From Thermococcus chitonophagus (GTDB lineage Archaea; Methanobacteriota_B; Thermococci; Thermococcales; Thermococcaceae), in assembly GCF_002214605.1 (NCBI RefSeq), contig NZ_CP015193.1, forward strand, positions 1,778,978 through 1,842,977: DNA of 64,000 bases, read 5' to 3'. The stretch's first letter is position 1; every line of letters begins with the position of its first letter. The notes below the pieces were generated by a model that made no database searches, had not been told where the DNA came from, and worked only from the letters and a program-made list of their open reading frames with translations. Below, piece by piece: positions 55,677-64,000 of the stretch. The position numbers and the translations under genes were made by a program.

Positions 55677-57305
55677 ATGATCAAAGTCAAGCTCGTAAAC
55701 TACACTCCAAAACCACTCGAAACCATAACCTGGGCCGCCCTCATAAGCTATTGGGAGGAGTGGACAACTGAGTCTTTTGAGAAAATAGGAATGAATGACG
55801 TCGAGAGGCACCTCCCAAGGGTTTTGGGGTATGGTCACGAAAGCATTTTGGAGCACGCAACTTTCACCTTTGCGATAGAAGGATGCTCGAGAGTCTGTAC
55901 CCATCAGCTGGTCAGGCATAGGATTGCAAGCTACACCCAACAGAGCCAGAGGTATCAATTCGTTTCTTCCGTGAAGCTAAAGGAGTACAAGCTCCCCAAA
56001 CCCTCAGGAGAGAAGAGGAATCCGCACTGTAAGCTCAGCATAAATCAAGAGAAGGAGATCGTTAGATGGTACCTTGAGGACGGTCTCTCATTATGGCAGA
56101 TAGCAAAGATAACTGGACTCCACCCTGCTTCTGTTCTCTCGATACTTCGGGCGTATGGTGTTACCCCCCAAAAAGCAGCGGAAGTGTACAATGGTAAAAT
56201 CGTGAATGAGAATTTCTTTAAAGATATAAATGACCCAGACAAGGCTTACCTCCTCGGTTTCATAATGGCAGCTGGCGACATCGATGAAGCAAAGAACGCC
56301 CTCATACTTGACAAGAAAAACTTTGAAAATACTCTCTTAATGGAGATAGCAGAACGCATTGGACGTGGGGCAAAGATAAGGGCTCAAAAGGACAAAAATA
56401 TCGTTTGGATTTGGGTTGGAAACAGAAAGCTGATTGAAGACCTCAAAAAGTGGGGGGTTTCTGAAAAGGATAAAAGAACCCTAAATAAGGTTATTAGGGA
56501 AATCACTAAGGATCTCTGGCCACACTTTCTTAGGGGTTACTTAGACGGGAATGGGTATATCAGGGTTATTTTCAAAGATGGAACTTTTCAAGGAGTGGAG
56601 GTAACGTTCATTAGCCCGAGCAAAAAAGTCCTTGAAGACCTCGCGCTCATGCTCTCTGAACTGGGGCTTCCGGAAGGTGAACTAAAATACCATGAAACTC
56701 AAGGAAACTGGTACCTCCGCTACACCAAGAGCAGTAGTTCCGAAGACCTATTGAGACTTCTGTACAAGAGCGTTGATCCTCTCCTTACGAGGAGAAGCAA
56801 CATACTGAAGGCCCTAACAGTTGTTCCAGAGCTCAGGGAGAGAATAAAAGCCTCTATACTCAGAAGACTTGAAGAGTATGAATTCACGATCCCCGAAAGC
56901 GTTTTAGAAGATCCATTTTTAGCATACAAGTGGTATGATCTTATGAGAGATGCCAGGGAGCTCTACATTGAGTCCGTTCAGGCAGGAACTCCAAAGGAAG
57001 ACGCGCGTTTCATTCTCCCTCAGGCCGTTAAAACCAAAATCGTGGTCACGATGAACTTAAGGGAGCTCAAGCATTTCTTCGGGTTGAGACTCTGTGAGAG
57101 GGCCCAGTGGGAAATTAGGGAAGTGGCGTGGAAGATGCTGGAAGAGCTCGCAAAGAGGGAGGACATAAGGCCAATAATAAAGTGGGCAAAACTCGGGCCA
57201 AGATGCATCCAGCTCGGCTACTGTCCGGAGAGAGAGTTAATGCCCCTAGGTTGCTTCCAGAGGACAAAGGAGAAGTGGAACAAACTTTTAGATCTTACTA
57301 AATAA
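55677..57305 (+). CDS. thyX: Flavin-dependent thymidylate synthase ThyX with an internal LAGLIDADG domain
   Basis: 542 residues, against about 220-250 for usual ThyX. Residues 1-93 are the N-terminal part through the signature [17 protein letters not shown] (77-93). Residues from about 401 onward (YEFTIPES...DARFILPQ...[16 protein letters not shown]) are the C-terminal part, so the ThyX portion totals about 235 residues and looks complete. Residues about 94-400 form an in-frame insertion with an HTH and a two-motif LAGLIDADG domain. ThyX makes dTMP from dUMP with FAD and methylene-THF. How the enzyme works with the insertion is unknown. There is no frameshift or stop. Confidence 0.93.
   Translation: MIKVKLVNYTPKPLETITWAALISYWEEWTTESFEKIGMNDVERHLPRVLGYGHESILEHATFTFAIEGCSRVCTHQLVRHRIASYTQQSQRYQFVSSVKLKEYKLPKPSGEKRNPHCKLSINQEKEIVRWYLEDGLSLWQIAKITGLHPASVLSILRAYGVTPQKAAEVYNGKIVNENFFKDINDPDKAYLLGFIMAAGDIDEAKNALILDKKNFENTLLMEIAERIGRGAKIRAQKDKNIVWIWVGNRKLIEDLKKWGVSEKDKRTLNKVIREITKDLWPHFLRGYLDGNGYIRVIFKDGTFQGVEVTFISPSKKVLEDLALMLSELGLPEGELKYHETQGNWYLRYTKSSSSEDLLRLLYKSVDPLLTRRSNILKALTVVPELRERIKASILRRLEEYEFTIPESVLEDPFLAYKWYDLMRDARELYIESVQAGTPKEDARFILPQAVKTKIVVTMNLRELKHFFGLRLCERAQWEIREVAWKMLEELAKREDIRPIIKWAKLGPRCIQLGYCPERELMPLGCFQRTKEKWNKLLDLTK
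55956..56876 (+). mobile_element. In-frame LAGLIDADG homing-endonuclease-like insertion in thyX
   Basis: Codons 94-400. An N-terminal segment is followed by an HTH (about 132-162, [21 protein letters not shown]). LAGLIDADG motif 1 is [11 protein letters not shown] (191-201) and motif 2 is [11 protein letters not shown] (284-294), then a basic region. The canonical catalytic acidic positions are Ala199 and Asn292, so nuclease activity is doubtful. There is no Cys/Ser/Thr at the left junction, no TxxH block B and no His-Asn+Cys/Ser/Thr at the right, so standard intein splicing is not expected. TATCAATTC (55953-55961) and TATGAATTC (56877-56885) flank it. Confidence 0.8.
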
Positions 57306-57446
57306 AGTATAAAACATTCGGATTGTTACTTTTTTGTTACCTTTATCAGTCATTCATTTTCAAGAATCTTTTAAGTTATGTCTATCTGACTAACTTATGT
57401 GGAAAAAGCTTTTATTCATTATATTCCATTAAGAAGTGGTGACATT

Positions 57447-58046
57447 ATGGAGGATCTCAGCGATATCAGTAAGCCATCAAGAGATAACTATAAGGATCAA
57501 AATGATCCTCTCGATCCAGTTATCTCAAGATGGCATGAAATTATGGAAACAACGAACCCAAGGTTAGTGGGGAGTTTAGACCTAGAAAATGGAAGAATCG
57601 AGTATTTTGAAGTAATTGAAGATGCAACAGCAGAGAACATCATTCTCCATGAAAGTTCAACGATATACTTTTCAATAAAGATTAAGCCTCCTCAGGTTCC
57701 AGAAGACGTAATTATCCAGCTTCTAGACGTGGCTCTTGAAAACCCAATAAAGCATTTCCGAGATCCAAAGAGAGTTCTCGAATTTATAGTGGCAGGTAAC
57801 GATTTTTCTACGATATTTGACGTGTATTTTACCCTAAAGGGAGCATATCCCCTGTACTCAGGTAACATCTCAGATATCGGAAACCTGCTCCTAATGATAT
57901 CCCAGCTATCTGGAGAGTACTACATCTCAGGGATTTCATTTGATGGAACAAGCTACTTTAGGGTAGTATTGAACTCGGGCATGATAAGAGCCTATAGGGC
58001 TAGGGGGAAGGAAACGCTACTTTTTGTGAAGATATGGAAGCTTTAA
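57447..58046 (+). CDS. Hypothetical protein downstream of thyX
   Basis: 199 residues, acidic N-terminus (MEDLSDISKPSRDN), mixed alpha/beta, no membrane segment or known motif. The ATG at 57447 follows GTGGTGA and is preferred to one at 57399 because a TATA-like AGCTTTTATTC (about 57405-57415) lies between. No function is proposed. Confidence 0.72.
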   Translation: MEDLSDISKPSRDNYKDQNDPLDPVISRWHEIMETTNPRLVGSLDLENGRIEYFEVIEDATAENIILHESSTIYFSIKIKPPQVPEDVIIQLLDVALENPIKHFRDPKRVLEFIVAGNDFSTIFDVYFTLKGAYPLYSGNISDIGNLLLMISQLSGEYYISGISFDGTSYFRVVLNSGMIRAYRARGKETLLFVKIWKL

Positions 58047-58087
58047 GTTTTTAAATTCAGGGGCTTCTCACGAGCTTAGGTGGTTCA

Positions 58088-58690
58088 ATGGAAGAGCTGA
58101 AGTCGTTCATACTAATGTACGCAGGTCTGTTTGCAATAACTAATCCCATAGGAGCAGTTCCAGTTTTTATGGGCGTTGTAAGCCACCTTCCAATAGAAAA
58201 GAGACATGAAGTTGCCAGGAAGGTTTCAATAACAGTACTAATAACGCTTATAACCTTCGCCTTAATAGGCCAGTGGATATTCAAGTTCTTTGGCTCAAGC
58301 GTTGATGCCTTCGCAATTGCCGGTGGAATTCTGCTGTTCAGAATGGGAATGGAGATGCTCTCCGGAAAGCTCTCCTCAGTGAAGATAGACGAAGAGGAAG
58401 TAACATTAGAAGAGGTAGCTGTAATCCCTTTAGCAATTCCGCTGATCTCCGGTCCTGGAGCCATAACCACGGTTATGCTATACATGACTAAGGAGAATCC
58501 AGCCATTGTCATTTTGACAATAATCACCGTAAGTGTTACGGTCTATCTTATCCTATCGTCAGGTAATAAGATAATTGAGAATATGGGTCGAGTGGGAATT
58601 AAAGTAACGACGAGAATGATGGGACTAATCCTTACCTCAATGGCAGTTCAAATGATAATAAATGGGATAAAAGGAGCATTCAACTTGTGA
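58088..58690 (+). CDS. MarC-family (NAAT) membrane protein
   Basis: A 200-residue protein with six helices. It has the family's AITNPIGAVPVFMGVV (16-31) near helix 1 and the PLAIPLISGPGAITTVMLY repeat-like segment near residue 120. MarC/SnatA proteins are proposed neutral amino-acid exporters or transporters. The ribosome binding site is AGGTGG. It converges directly on the FBP gene with no gap. Confidence 0.88.
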   Translation: MEELKSFILMYAGLFAITNPIGAVPVFMGVVSHLPIEKRHEVARKVSITVLITLITFALIGQWIFKFFGSSVDAFAIAGGILLFRMGMEMLSGKLSSVKIDEEEVTLEEVAVIPLAIPLISGPGAITTVMLYMTKENPAIVILTIITVSVTVYLILSSGNKIIENMGRVGIKVTTRMMGLILTSMAVQMIINGIKGAFNL

Positions 58691-59818
58691 TCACTCTACA
58701 GGCTCAAACCTGTCCTTTAACTTTTCTAGAACCCCTGGGAGCGTAGTGTACTCCATCTCCTCAAGAGGTAGCCTGTGAGGCTCGAATGGTCCGTGCCTCC
58801 TCATGTAATCCGTAATCTCCATTGCCTTCTGCCTGGCCCACTCAAAGGCTGGATCATCAAACAAGTCAACTGGGCCGATAAGCTTTCCTTCTGGGCTTAT
58901 CTGCCATCCTAAAGCTACCGCCCTTGGTGGTCCGTCGAACCTAGTTGGCGTTGCATACTTGAGCGGGACTGGCATTAGAGGCCCGTTGTGCGAACCCCTC
59001 ATCCACCCGCTGACCAAGTGCGGGAAGGCAAATGGCTCGAGAACCTCTCCAAGAGCTGGAAGGCCGCTCTGAGCCCTAACTATTGCAACTGGGTCGTCCT
59101 TACCAACGTATTCTCCAGCCACTTCGTAGAGCTTTTCAGTTGAGACCACCGCAACGGGCTCATCCTCTGGTATTGGGTGACCCTTCTTTGGATAGACCCT
59201 CTTAATTACGTACCTGCCCTTCGCACCTATTAGCGCGAGGATATCATACATCTCCTCGGGTGAGCTCATAATAACCTTCTTATGGTCGTAGATGTCCCAG
59301 ATCTCAAACCTGAACCCCATGTGCATCTTTGGATCGATTACTAGACCGGCGGTGTTGAAGGGATCAGCGAACATCCTAAATATAGGCAAGTTGAAAGCTC
59401 CAGGCTCGGTCTTGTCAAGGTGGAACGTAACTATGGGCTCGCTCTTCCTTAGCGTAATCTCCATCTCAGCAACACTTGGGCCTAATCCCCTAACATTCCC
59501 GCTGAATGCATCTTTTAAGAGATCCTGGCCTGCACCGTATAACCCTAATTCTTTAGCGACTTCGGTGGCCTTCTTAAATGCCTCCCATGCAAGGCCGTGG
59601 ATCTCTGAACTGTCAACGCCCTTCTTGTGTGTCATTATCAACTGTAAATCATCTCCAGCGTACGTGACGTAGAAGTCTATTATAGTTCCTTCCTTCTGGG
59701 CCTCGCTTAGAACTTCCTTTGCCCTCTCTATCAGGGCAGGGTGAACTCTCGAGTGTCCAGGCCAGCCGCCAACGTCAGCCTTAATCACGCTTATAGTGAT
59801 CTTCTCTCCCACTGCCAT
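58691..59818 (-). CDS. fbp: Bifunctional fructose-1,6-bisphosphate aldolase/phosphatase
   Basis: About 375 residues of archaeal type V FBPase. Features are DVGGWPGHSRVHPAL (N-terminal catalytic/metal region), YAGDDLQLIMTH, the HLDKTEPGAFNLPIFRMFADPFNTAGLVIDP stretch in two halves and the late EPFAFPHLVSGWMRGSHNGPLMPV. It drives irreversible gluconeogenesis from triose phosphates to fructose-6-phosphate. The ATG at 59818 follows GGAGGTGGTGACG; the GTG nine bases upstream lies in the ribosome binding site. Confidence 0.96.
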   Translation of the reverse strand: MAVGEKITISVIKADVGGWPGHSRVHPALIERAKEVLSEAQKEGTIIDFYVTYAGDDLQLIMTHKKGVDSSEIHGLAWEAFKKATEVAKELGLYGAGQDLLKDAFSGNVRGLGPSVAEMEITLRKSEPIVTFHLDKTEPGAFNLPIFRMFADPFNTAGLVIDPKMHMGFRFEIWDIYDHKKVIMSSPEEMYDILALIGAKGRYVIKRVYPKKGHPIPEDEPVAVVSTEKLYEVAGEYVGKDDPVAIVRAQSGLPALGEVLEPFAFPHLVSGWMRGSHNGPLMPVPLKYATPTRFDGPPRAVALGWQISPEGKLIGPVDLFDDPAFEWARQKAMEITDYMRRHGPFEPHRLPLEEMEYTTLPGVLEKLKDRFEPVE

Positions 59819-60034
59819 CGTCACCACCTCCGGTGAACAAATCCGCTTAACACTAGAATTACCTATTCTTAAAAAATTTTGCCTTTGTTAACCTTCACCA
59901 CCGAAAATGACAAGTATTCACCCCAAGTTAAGCTTTATGTTTGTAAATATTTTGTTCTTTAATAGTCATTAAATTTCACGTAATTCCGGGGGAAAGTTAA
60001 AATTAGGAACCCCAAATATTTTACGGTGGTAAAA

Positions 60035-60820
60035 ATGCTGGTTGGGATGGCCATAATGCCCCACGGAAATGAGGCAGTTTATCCGCCAGATGAGGAAACA
60101 AGGAAACTCCACGAAAACCTGAAAAAAATTGGGAGAGAGCTGAGGAATGCAGAAACCTACGTATTGATAACCCCACATAACGTAAGGATAAGTTGGGCTC
60201 TCGGAGTTATAATGGCCGAACACCTAATCCCGTGGTTGCCGTTCAACGATGTTGACGTGCCTGTAGATGATGAGTATGAGACCGACAGAGAACTAGCCCA
60301 GGAAATATTCCTGGGGGCTAGAGCCGAGTTTCCAGTCGTTGATATAAACTTCGCGACTTACAGTGGAAGGTACTCAAGGTTTCCGCTGACATGGGGGGAA
60401 ATAATTCCCCTTTATTTCCTCGAGAAGAATCCACTCGTCCTAATAACCCCAGCAAAGCTCGAAAGAGATAAGCTCATAGAGTTTGGAAGATTCTTAGCAA
60501 ATCTTCTCGAGAAGGCAGGTAAGAAAGTTGCGGTTATCGTGAGCGCAGACCATGGCCATGCCCACAGTGAAAAAGGCCCCTACGGCTACGCAAAAGAGTC
60601 AAAAGAGTACGACAGGAGAATAGTTGAGATGCTAAAATCCGGAAATCTCGAAGGCCTCCTGGAGTTCACCGACGATTTCATAACCAAAGCAAAGCCAGAT
60701 AGCTACTGGTCCCTTCTCATGGCCCTTGGGATTTTAAGGGAGATACCTATGAAGCCCGATCTCGTGTCTTACGCTTGTCCAACATACTACGGGATGGCCT
60801 CAGCGTTATTCAGAAGGTAG
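60035..60820 (+). CDS. Class III extradiol dioxygenase (LigB/MEMO)-like protein
   Basis: About 261 residues. Possible metal ligands are His in AIMPHGNE (about 7-14), LITPHNVRISW (about 46-56) and the SADHGHAHSEKGPYGY loop (about 169-184). It resembles the LigB/DODA/MEMO superfamily. Biochemical reaction in Pyrococcus unknown. The ATG at 60035 is preceded by GGTGG, preferable to GTG at 60026. A TATA-like AAAGTTAAAATTAGG lies about 59993-60007. Confidence 0.85.
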   Translation: MLVGMAIMPHGNEAVYPPDEETRKLHENLKKIGRELRNAETYVLITPHNVRISWALGVIMAEHLIPWLPFNDVDVPVDDEYETDRELAQEIFLGARAEFPVVDINFATYSGRYSRFPLTWGEIIPLYFLEKNPLVLITPAKLERDKLIEFGRFLANLLEKAGKKVAVIVSADHGHAHSEKGPYGYAKESKEYDRRIVEMLKSGNLEGLLEFTDDFITKAKPDSYWSLLMALGILREIPMKPDLVSYACPTYYGMASALFRR

Positions 60821-61946
60821 GGATCTTTTCCTCCTCCGGGAACTTCCATCTTTCCGTTATCCTTCTAACTCTCTTCAGAATTTCCCTGTTTTTAGTTTCC
60901 TCAAGCCTTGTTAAGAATTCTATTAGATCGTCATAGATTCCCTTCTCAATCCTGAAGGGCACTCTATCCTTACCCCCAACGGCATAAGCGAACTTAAACG
61001 GATCAATTGGATGAGTAACAGGATCCCTCCAGCTTGGCTTAACATCATATATTAGCTCAGCAACTAAGGCTAAAGCCCTCAAAGTCCCTGGGCCAAGACC
61101 CCTAATTAAGAGGAAGCTCTCGTAATCTTCAACTGCAAGTTCCCTAGCGAATTCCAAAGCTTTAACGTTGAGTTCAATCTTCCCAAGGCTTTCATATCTT
61201 TTAATGACCCCTGCAACATCAACATCCCTGGGCTTGTAGAACACCATGTAGCCCTTTTTCATGGCCTTAATTGTCTCGACTTCCCTCGCAACCTTTTTCC
61301 CTTCCTGGGCTATCTCGATTATTGTCTTCTGTATTTCCTTGGAGTCTATATCTACGGTGTTCAGGGCGAAGTCCCTCTTAACTCCAGCCACTCCTTTATG
61401 GGGGTTTAGCAACTCTTCAGCGTTGAACCAGTGGTACCTCCTCGCCAACTTCTCCTCGGGATTCATCCCCTGCTGTACAACAGCCCAGTTTCCCTCTTCA
61501 TCGAGAAAGAAGGTGTGATGATAAAGCTGGTAACCAGTTTGAAGAGCGACGGAATCTACCTTAGCGACCAGCCTAGACATCTTAACGTACTCCTCCCAGG
61601 GAAGATCGAACTTCTCCGCTATAACTTTCAGCTCATCAGGCGTCTTCCTGCTAGCCTTTCCCTTTCCCCCAGCAACCTTTATTCCTAGATCAAGCTCGTT
61701 CAGTGCCTCTTTGACTATCCCGGTGGTTACGGTCGTTGATCCTGAAGAGTCCCAGTCCATTCCGATGAGGTTATTGAAGGCCTGGAACCAAACGGGATCG
61801 GCGAACCTCTCAAGGGCACCCTTCGTCCCGTATTCATCAACCAATATCTTGAGAACAATCCTAGCTAACCTCTCCATCCTCGAAGCGAGCCAAGGGGGAA
61901 CGTGGCCGGTGTGGAGTGGAAGCTCGGCTATGCCAGATCTCATCAC
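60810..61946 (-). CDS. DUF763 domain protein
   Basis: A 378-residue protein of archaeal/thermophile family DUF763. The N-terminal SGIAELPLHTGHVPPWLASRM is diagnostic, followed by DWDSSGSTT. A helix-hairpin-helix-like LIRGLGPGTLRALALVAELI (about 283-302) suggests DNA binding. Function unknown. It diverges from the wHTH/zinc-ribbon gene at its right. It overlaps the dioxygenase-like gene by 11 bases at its 3' end. Confidence 0.88.
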   Translation of the reverse strand: MMRSGIAELPLHTGHVPPWLASRMERLARIVLKILVDEYGTKGALERFADPVWFQAFNNLIGMDWDSSGSTTVTTGIVKEALNELDLGIKVAGGKGKASRKTPDELKVIAEKFDLPWEEYVKMSRLVAKVDSVALQTGYQLYHHTFFLDEEGNWAVVQQGMNPEEKLARRYHWFNAEELLNPHKGVAGVKRDFALNTVDIDSKEIQKTIIEIAQEGKKVAREVETIKAMKKGYMVFYKPRDVDVAGVIKRYESLGKIELNVKALEFARELAVEDYESFLLIRGLGPGTLRALALVAELIYDVKPSWRDPVTHPIDPFKFAYAVGGKDRVPFRIEKGIYDDLIEFLTRLEETKNREILKRVRRITERWKFPEEEKIPTF

Positions 61947-61989
61947 AAAACGTTAAATCTTGAATCTTAAATTCATTTCGGGATTAAAA

Positions 61990-62280
61990 ATGGCCAGAAG
62001 GGAGAAGATAATTGAGCTACTCTTGGAGAGGGACTACAGCGTTAGCGAGCTTGCGAGAATTCTAGGACTTAGGGGAAAGGGATCAAAGAAGGCGATCATT
62101 GAAGACCTAAAGGTCATAGCAAAGATAGCGAAGAGGGAAGGCATGATCCTCCTGATAAAGCCCGCCCAATGCAGGAAGTGCGGCTTTACATTCAAGCCAG
62201 AAATAAACATCCCCTCAAGGTGTCCAAGGTGCAAGAGCGAGTGGATAGAAGAGCCGAGGTTCAAGCTCGAGAGGAGGTGA
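61990..62280 (+). CDS. Winged-helix protein with C-terminal zinc ribbon (PF0610-like)
   Basis: About 96 residues. A winged helix ([35 protein letters not shown]) and a rubredoxin-like zinc ribbon (CRKCGF...CPRCKS) follow. This is the layout of P. furiosus PF0610, an archaeal wHTH/zinc protein. The ATG at 61990 gives the usual start MARREKI. Its end overlaps the RNase III-like gene by 20 bases. Confidence 0.85.
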   Translation: MARREKIIELLLERDYSVSELARILGLRGKGSKKAIIEDLKVIAKIAKREGMILLIKPAQCRKCGFTFKPEINIPSRCPRCKSEWIEEPRFKLERR

Positions 62281-62632
62281 GCCTCTCGCTTATTACCTTG
62301 AGGAGAGGAGCCAAAGCCTTTCCTATGGCCTCCTTCTTCTTTGAAAAGTCTAGAACGTCCTCACTCAAGTTTGCCTTTATTATCTCAACAGCCTCCCTCT
62401 CCGTTATTAAGCCCTTAAGCCACGCCTCCGCAATTAAGGCTTCGGCATAATCCCCCTTCGCATGCTTGTCCATTCTCCTCAGCCCCTTTGAAAGCCCTGC
62501 TAAGTCTAAAGCAATAGCTAAGGACGCGTTAGGAACCCTGTCACCAGTTGGCTTCCCCAGGAACTCCGTTAGGGCAAGAGAATAAAGGAAGTTGATAAGA
62601 GAATCTCCAAACTTCGCCAATCCCTTGTCCAT
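62261..62632 (-). CDS. Ribonuclease III-family domain protein
   Basis: About 123 residues. The segment [21 protein letters not shown] followed by [13 protein letters not shown] resembles the RNase III signature helix. No double-stranded-RNA-binding domain is present, as in mini-RNase III. Acidic catalytic positions (Asp in FGD, Asp/Glu further on) are compatible but not proven. The ATG at 62632 follows GGGGAGTGAA. Archaea usually lack RNase III, so this is unusual. Confidence 0.7.
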   Translation of the reverse strand: MDKGLAKFGDSLINFLYSLALTEFLGKPTGDRVPNASLAIALDLAGLSKGLRRMDKHAKGDYAEALIAEAWLKGLITEREAVEIIKANLSEDVLDFSKKKEAIGKALAPLLKVISERLTSSRA

Positions 62633-62633
62633 T

Positions 62634-63764
62634 TCACTCCCCACGGAAGGCCTTCAGATAGATCTCTTTGATTTCATCTACCGTTGGCTCCACTGGGTTG
62701 AAGTTCACTAATGGATCTTCATACGCCTTTTTAGCCATCTCATCGAGCTTCTCCATGAACTCCTTTTCATCGACGATCTCGGAGAGCTTGGGAACTCCAA
62801 GCTTCTCGTTGAGCTCAATAACCTTGAAGTAAAGCTCCTCAACGTCCTTGAAGCCGAGTTCCTTCGCGAGGGAATCGTACCTTCCCGGAGCCCTCTTTAT
62901 GTTGTACTCCATAACGTAAGGTAATAGGATAGCGTTAACTAACCCGTGAGGCCCTATCCATGCCGCCTTGTGGCTCATTGCATGAACTAGGCCAAGCCTT
63001 CCATTGAGAAAAGCTATACCCGCCATGGTCGCGGCGTAGTGGATCTTTTCTCTGGCCTCCCTATCCCCACTGACGCTCCTCTCCAAGTACTCAAAGACCG
63101 TCTTTGCGGCCTTAATCGCGTAGGCATCACTGAAGGGGGTTGCGACCTTTGAAACGTACGCCTCGATTGCGTGAACCAGGACATCCAATCCAGAGTTTCT
63201 GGCAACTTCCCGGGGCATCTTCTCCGGCAACCTCGGATCAAGAATTGCATAGTCTGGACAGAGCTCAGGGCTCACGAGGGTATACTTTGTATCGCCCTTC
63301 TTTATGACGCTCGCGGCTGAAACTTCGCTTCCAGCCCCGCTCGTTGACGGGATAGCTATGAGCTTAGTCTTAAGCTTTGGAATTGGGTTTACCTTTTGAA
63401 ACCTGCTGAATATAGCCACATCGTCGAAGTTAAGGTCCGGAACATCATAGAAAACTTTAACGGCCTTCGCAACGTCTATAACGCTTCCACCACCGATTGC
63501 AATAAACGTTTCAGGCCCAAACTCTTTAACCTTTGGAAGTATCTCTTCCACAGCCTCTAGGGTTGGTTCAGCTGGAACGCCTATTATGGTCTCGTAAACT
63601 GCCCCGGCTTCTTCAAGGTACTTGGTAACTTCCCCCAGGAAGCCAAGCTTATCCATTGACCTTGATGAGAACACGAGAACCCTTTCGTTTTCATTCACAA
63701 TCTTTTCAACGTTCTTCAGTGAGCCCTCTCCAAGAAAGAGGGTAGTTTTAAGGAAGAATCTCAT
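62634..63764 (-). CDS. Iron-containing alcohol dehydrogenase
   Basis: 376 residues of group III ADH. The NAD(P)-binding region has [20 protein letters not shown] (88-107), and the [15 protein letters not shown] loop follows. Metal ligands are in [15 protein letters not shown] (Asp, His) and [20 protein letters not shown] (His, His). It interconverts aldehydes and alcohols, probably to dispose of reductant. It starts two bases after the zinc-finger gene stop and touches the RNase III-like gene. Confidence 0.94.
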   Translation of the reverse strand: MRFFLKTTLFLGEGSLKNVEKIVNENERVLVFSSRSMDKLGFLGEVTKYLEEAGAVYETIIGVPAEPTLEAVEEILPKVKEFGPETFIAIGGGSVIDVAKAVKVFYDVPDLNFDDVAIFSRFQKVNPIPKLKTKLIAIPSTSGAGSEVSAASVIKKGDTKYTLVSPELCPDYAILDPRLPEKMPREVARNSGLDVLVHAIEAYVSKVATPFSDAYAIKAAKTVFEYLERSVSGDREAREKIHYAATMAGIAFLNGRLGLVHAMSHKAAWIGPHGLVNAILLPYVMEYNIKRAPGRYDSLAKELGFKDVEELYFKVIELNEKLGVPKLSEIVDEKEFMEKLDEMAKKAYEDPLVNFNPVEPTVDEIKEIYLKAFRGE

Positions 63765-63766
63765 GC

Positions 63767-64000
63767 TTACTCACCTTCAAAGCTGTCCTTTATAAAGTCC
63801 TGGGCCTCCTCGCTGAACTTGTCCATGGGAACTTCCTTTCCAAACTTATCGTAAACCTTCTTCTCGACGAAATTTATCTCGAGTACCTCATACTTCTCTT
63901 CACTCCACTCCTTCACATCCTCACCATGGTTTTTCATGTGCCTGGCAAGGCTGTCTATATCTACGTACTTTCCACAGTGCTTGCACTTGTAGAAGGGCCA
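63767..64000 (-). CDS. C2H2-type zinc-finger protein (partial, 5' end beyond window)
   Basis: 77 C-terminal codons are visible. They contain [20 protein letters not shown] with a following NH, a C-x2-C-x11-H-x3-H finger, then an acidic/Lys helical tail ending in [11 protein letters not shown]2H2 fingers are rare but present in Thermococcales. The stop at 63767-63769 lies two bases before the ADH start, so the two are co-transcribed. The N-terminus is cut by the window edge. Confidence 0.7.
   Translation of the reverse strand, partial: WPFYKCKHCGKYVDIDSLARHMKNHGEDVKEWSEEKYEVLEINFVEKKVYDKFGKEVPMDKFSEEAQDFIKDSFEGE

Overview
The window is chromosomal DNA of a hyperthermophilic archaeon of the Thermococcales, almost certainly Pyrococcus. 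Pointers are reverse gyrase next to a TrmBL2-type chromatin protein, a PAB0955-like GPN GTPase, ADP-forming acyl-CoA synthetase with indolepyruvate ferredoxin oxidoreductase, tmcA, taw2, archaeal FBP aldolase/phosphatase, class III signal-peptide proteins and A/T-rich TATA promoters. The 29-nt CRISPR repeat (starts CTTTCCACAC, ends TTCTACGGAAAC on +) resembles, from memory, that of the P. horikoshii/P. abyssi group rather than P. furiosus. Gene order from memory also matches Pyrococcus blocks. The species cannot be fixed from sequence alone.

Layout. 1-6.6 kb: GPN GTPase, MinD-like ATPase, a DMT exporter, a membrane-spanning winged-helix regulator, ribosomal protein S6e followed by a GC-rich structured RNA candidate, and the DUF2110-TFE pair. 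6.7 kb: tRNA-Lys. 7-17 kb: DNA topology block (DUF460 RNase-H-like protein, topoisomerase IA, methyltransferase, HEPN protein, reverse gyrase, TrmBL2). 17-24 kb: a minus-strand run rich in tRNA modification (arginase-fold protein, taw2, THEP1 NTPase, FecCD/BtuCD-type ABC importer, tmcA). 24-29 kb: an HTH regulator facing two pilin-like class III signal-peptide proteins, which converge on two large membrane glycosyltransferase-like proteins. 29-40 kb: MazG, AlkA-like glycosylase, MBF1, class III aminotransferase/racemase with an AGCS symporter, a DUF4129-MoxR-DUF58 operon, MFS, GDT1-like and a class I aminotransferase. 40-44 kb: Cgi121, then a cell-division/segregation island (RHH regulator-ftsZ-parA-RHH). 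44-46 kb: CbiMNQO cobalt/nickel ECF transporter. 46-50 kb: acdA-iorA-iorB operon. 51-53.6 kb: an orphan 30-repeat CRISPR array transcribed leftwards from a leader on its right. 53.6-64 kb: Na+/H+ antiporter, Tfx, tRNA-Arg, thyX, MarC, FBP aldolase/phosphatase, extradiol-dioxygenase-like protein, DUF763, a wHTH/zinc-ribbon protein, an RNase III-family protein, iron ADH and a C2H2 zinc-finger protein running off the end.

Most notable. (1) thyX carries an in-frame insertion of 308 codons encoding an HTH plus LAGLIDADG homing-endonuclease domain, placed just after the RHR/SQRY active-site motif. It has no recognisable intein splicing blocks, both catalytic acidic positions are replaced, and a short imperfect direct repeat flanks it. 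It looks like a domesticated or decayed homing endonuclease retained inside an enzyme. (2) A GC-rich RNA candidate with its own TATA box lies between S6e and a membrane-protein gene. (3) The reading frame of the DUF460 gene continues about 50 codons upstream of any canonical start. (4) The CRISPR array has no cas genes in the window, shows a decay gradient at its leader-distal end with a repeat remnant about 0.45 kb away, and has three spacers carrying extra copies of the repeat end. (5) A perfect 9-bp inverted repeat resembling an E2F site brackets an AT-rich segment in front of the RHH-ftsZ operon.
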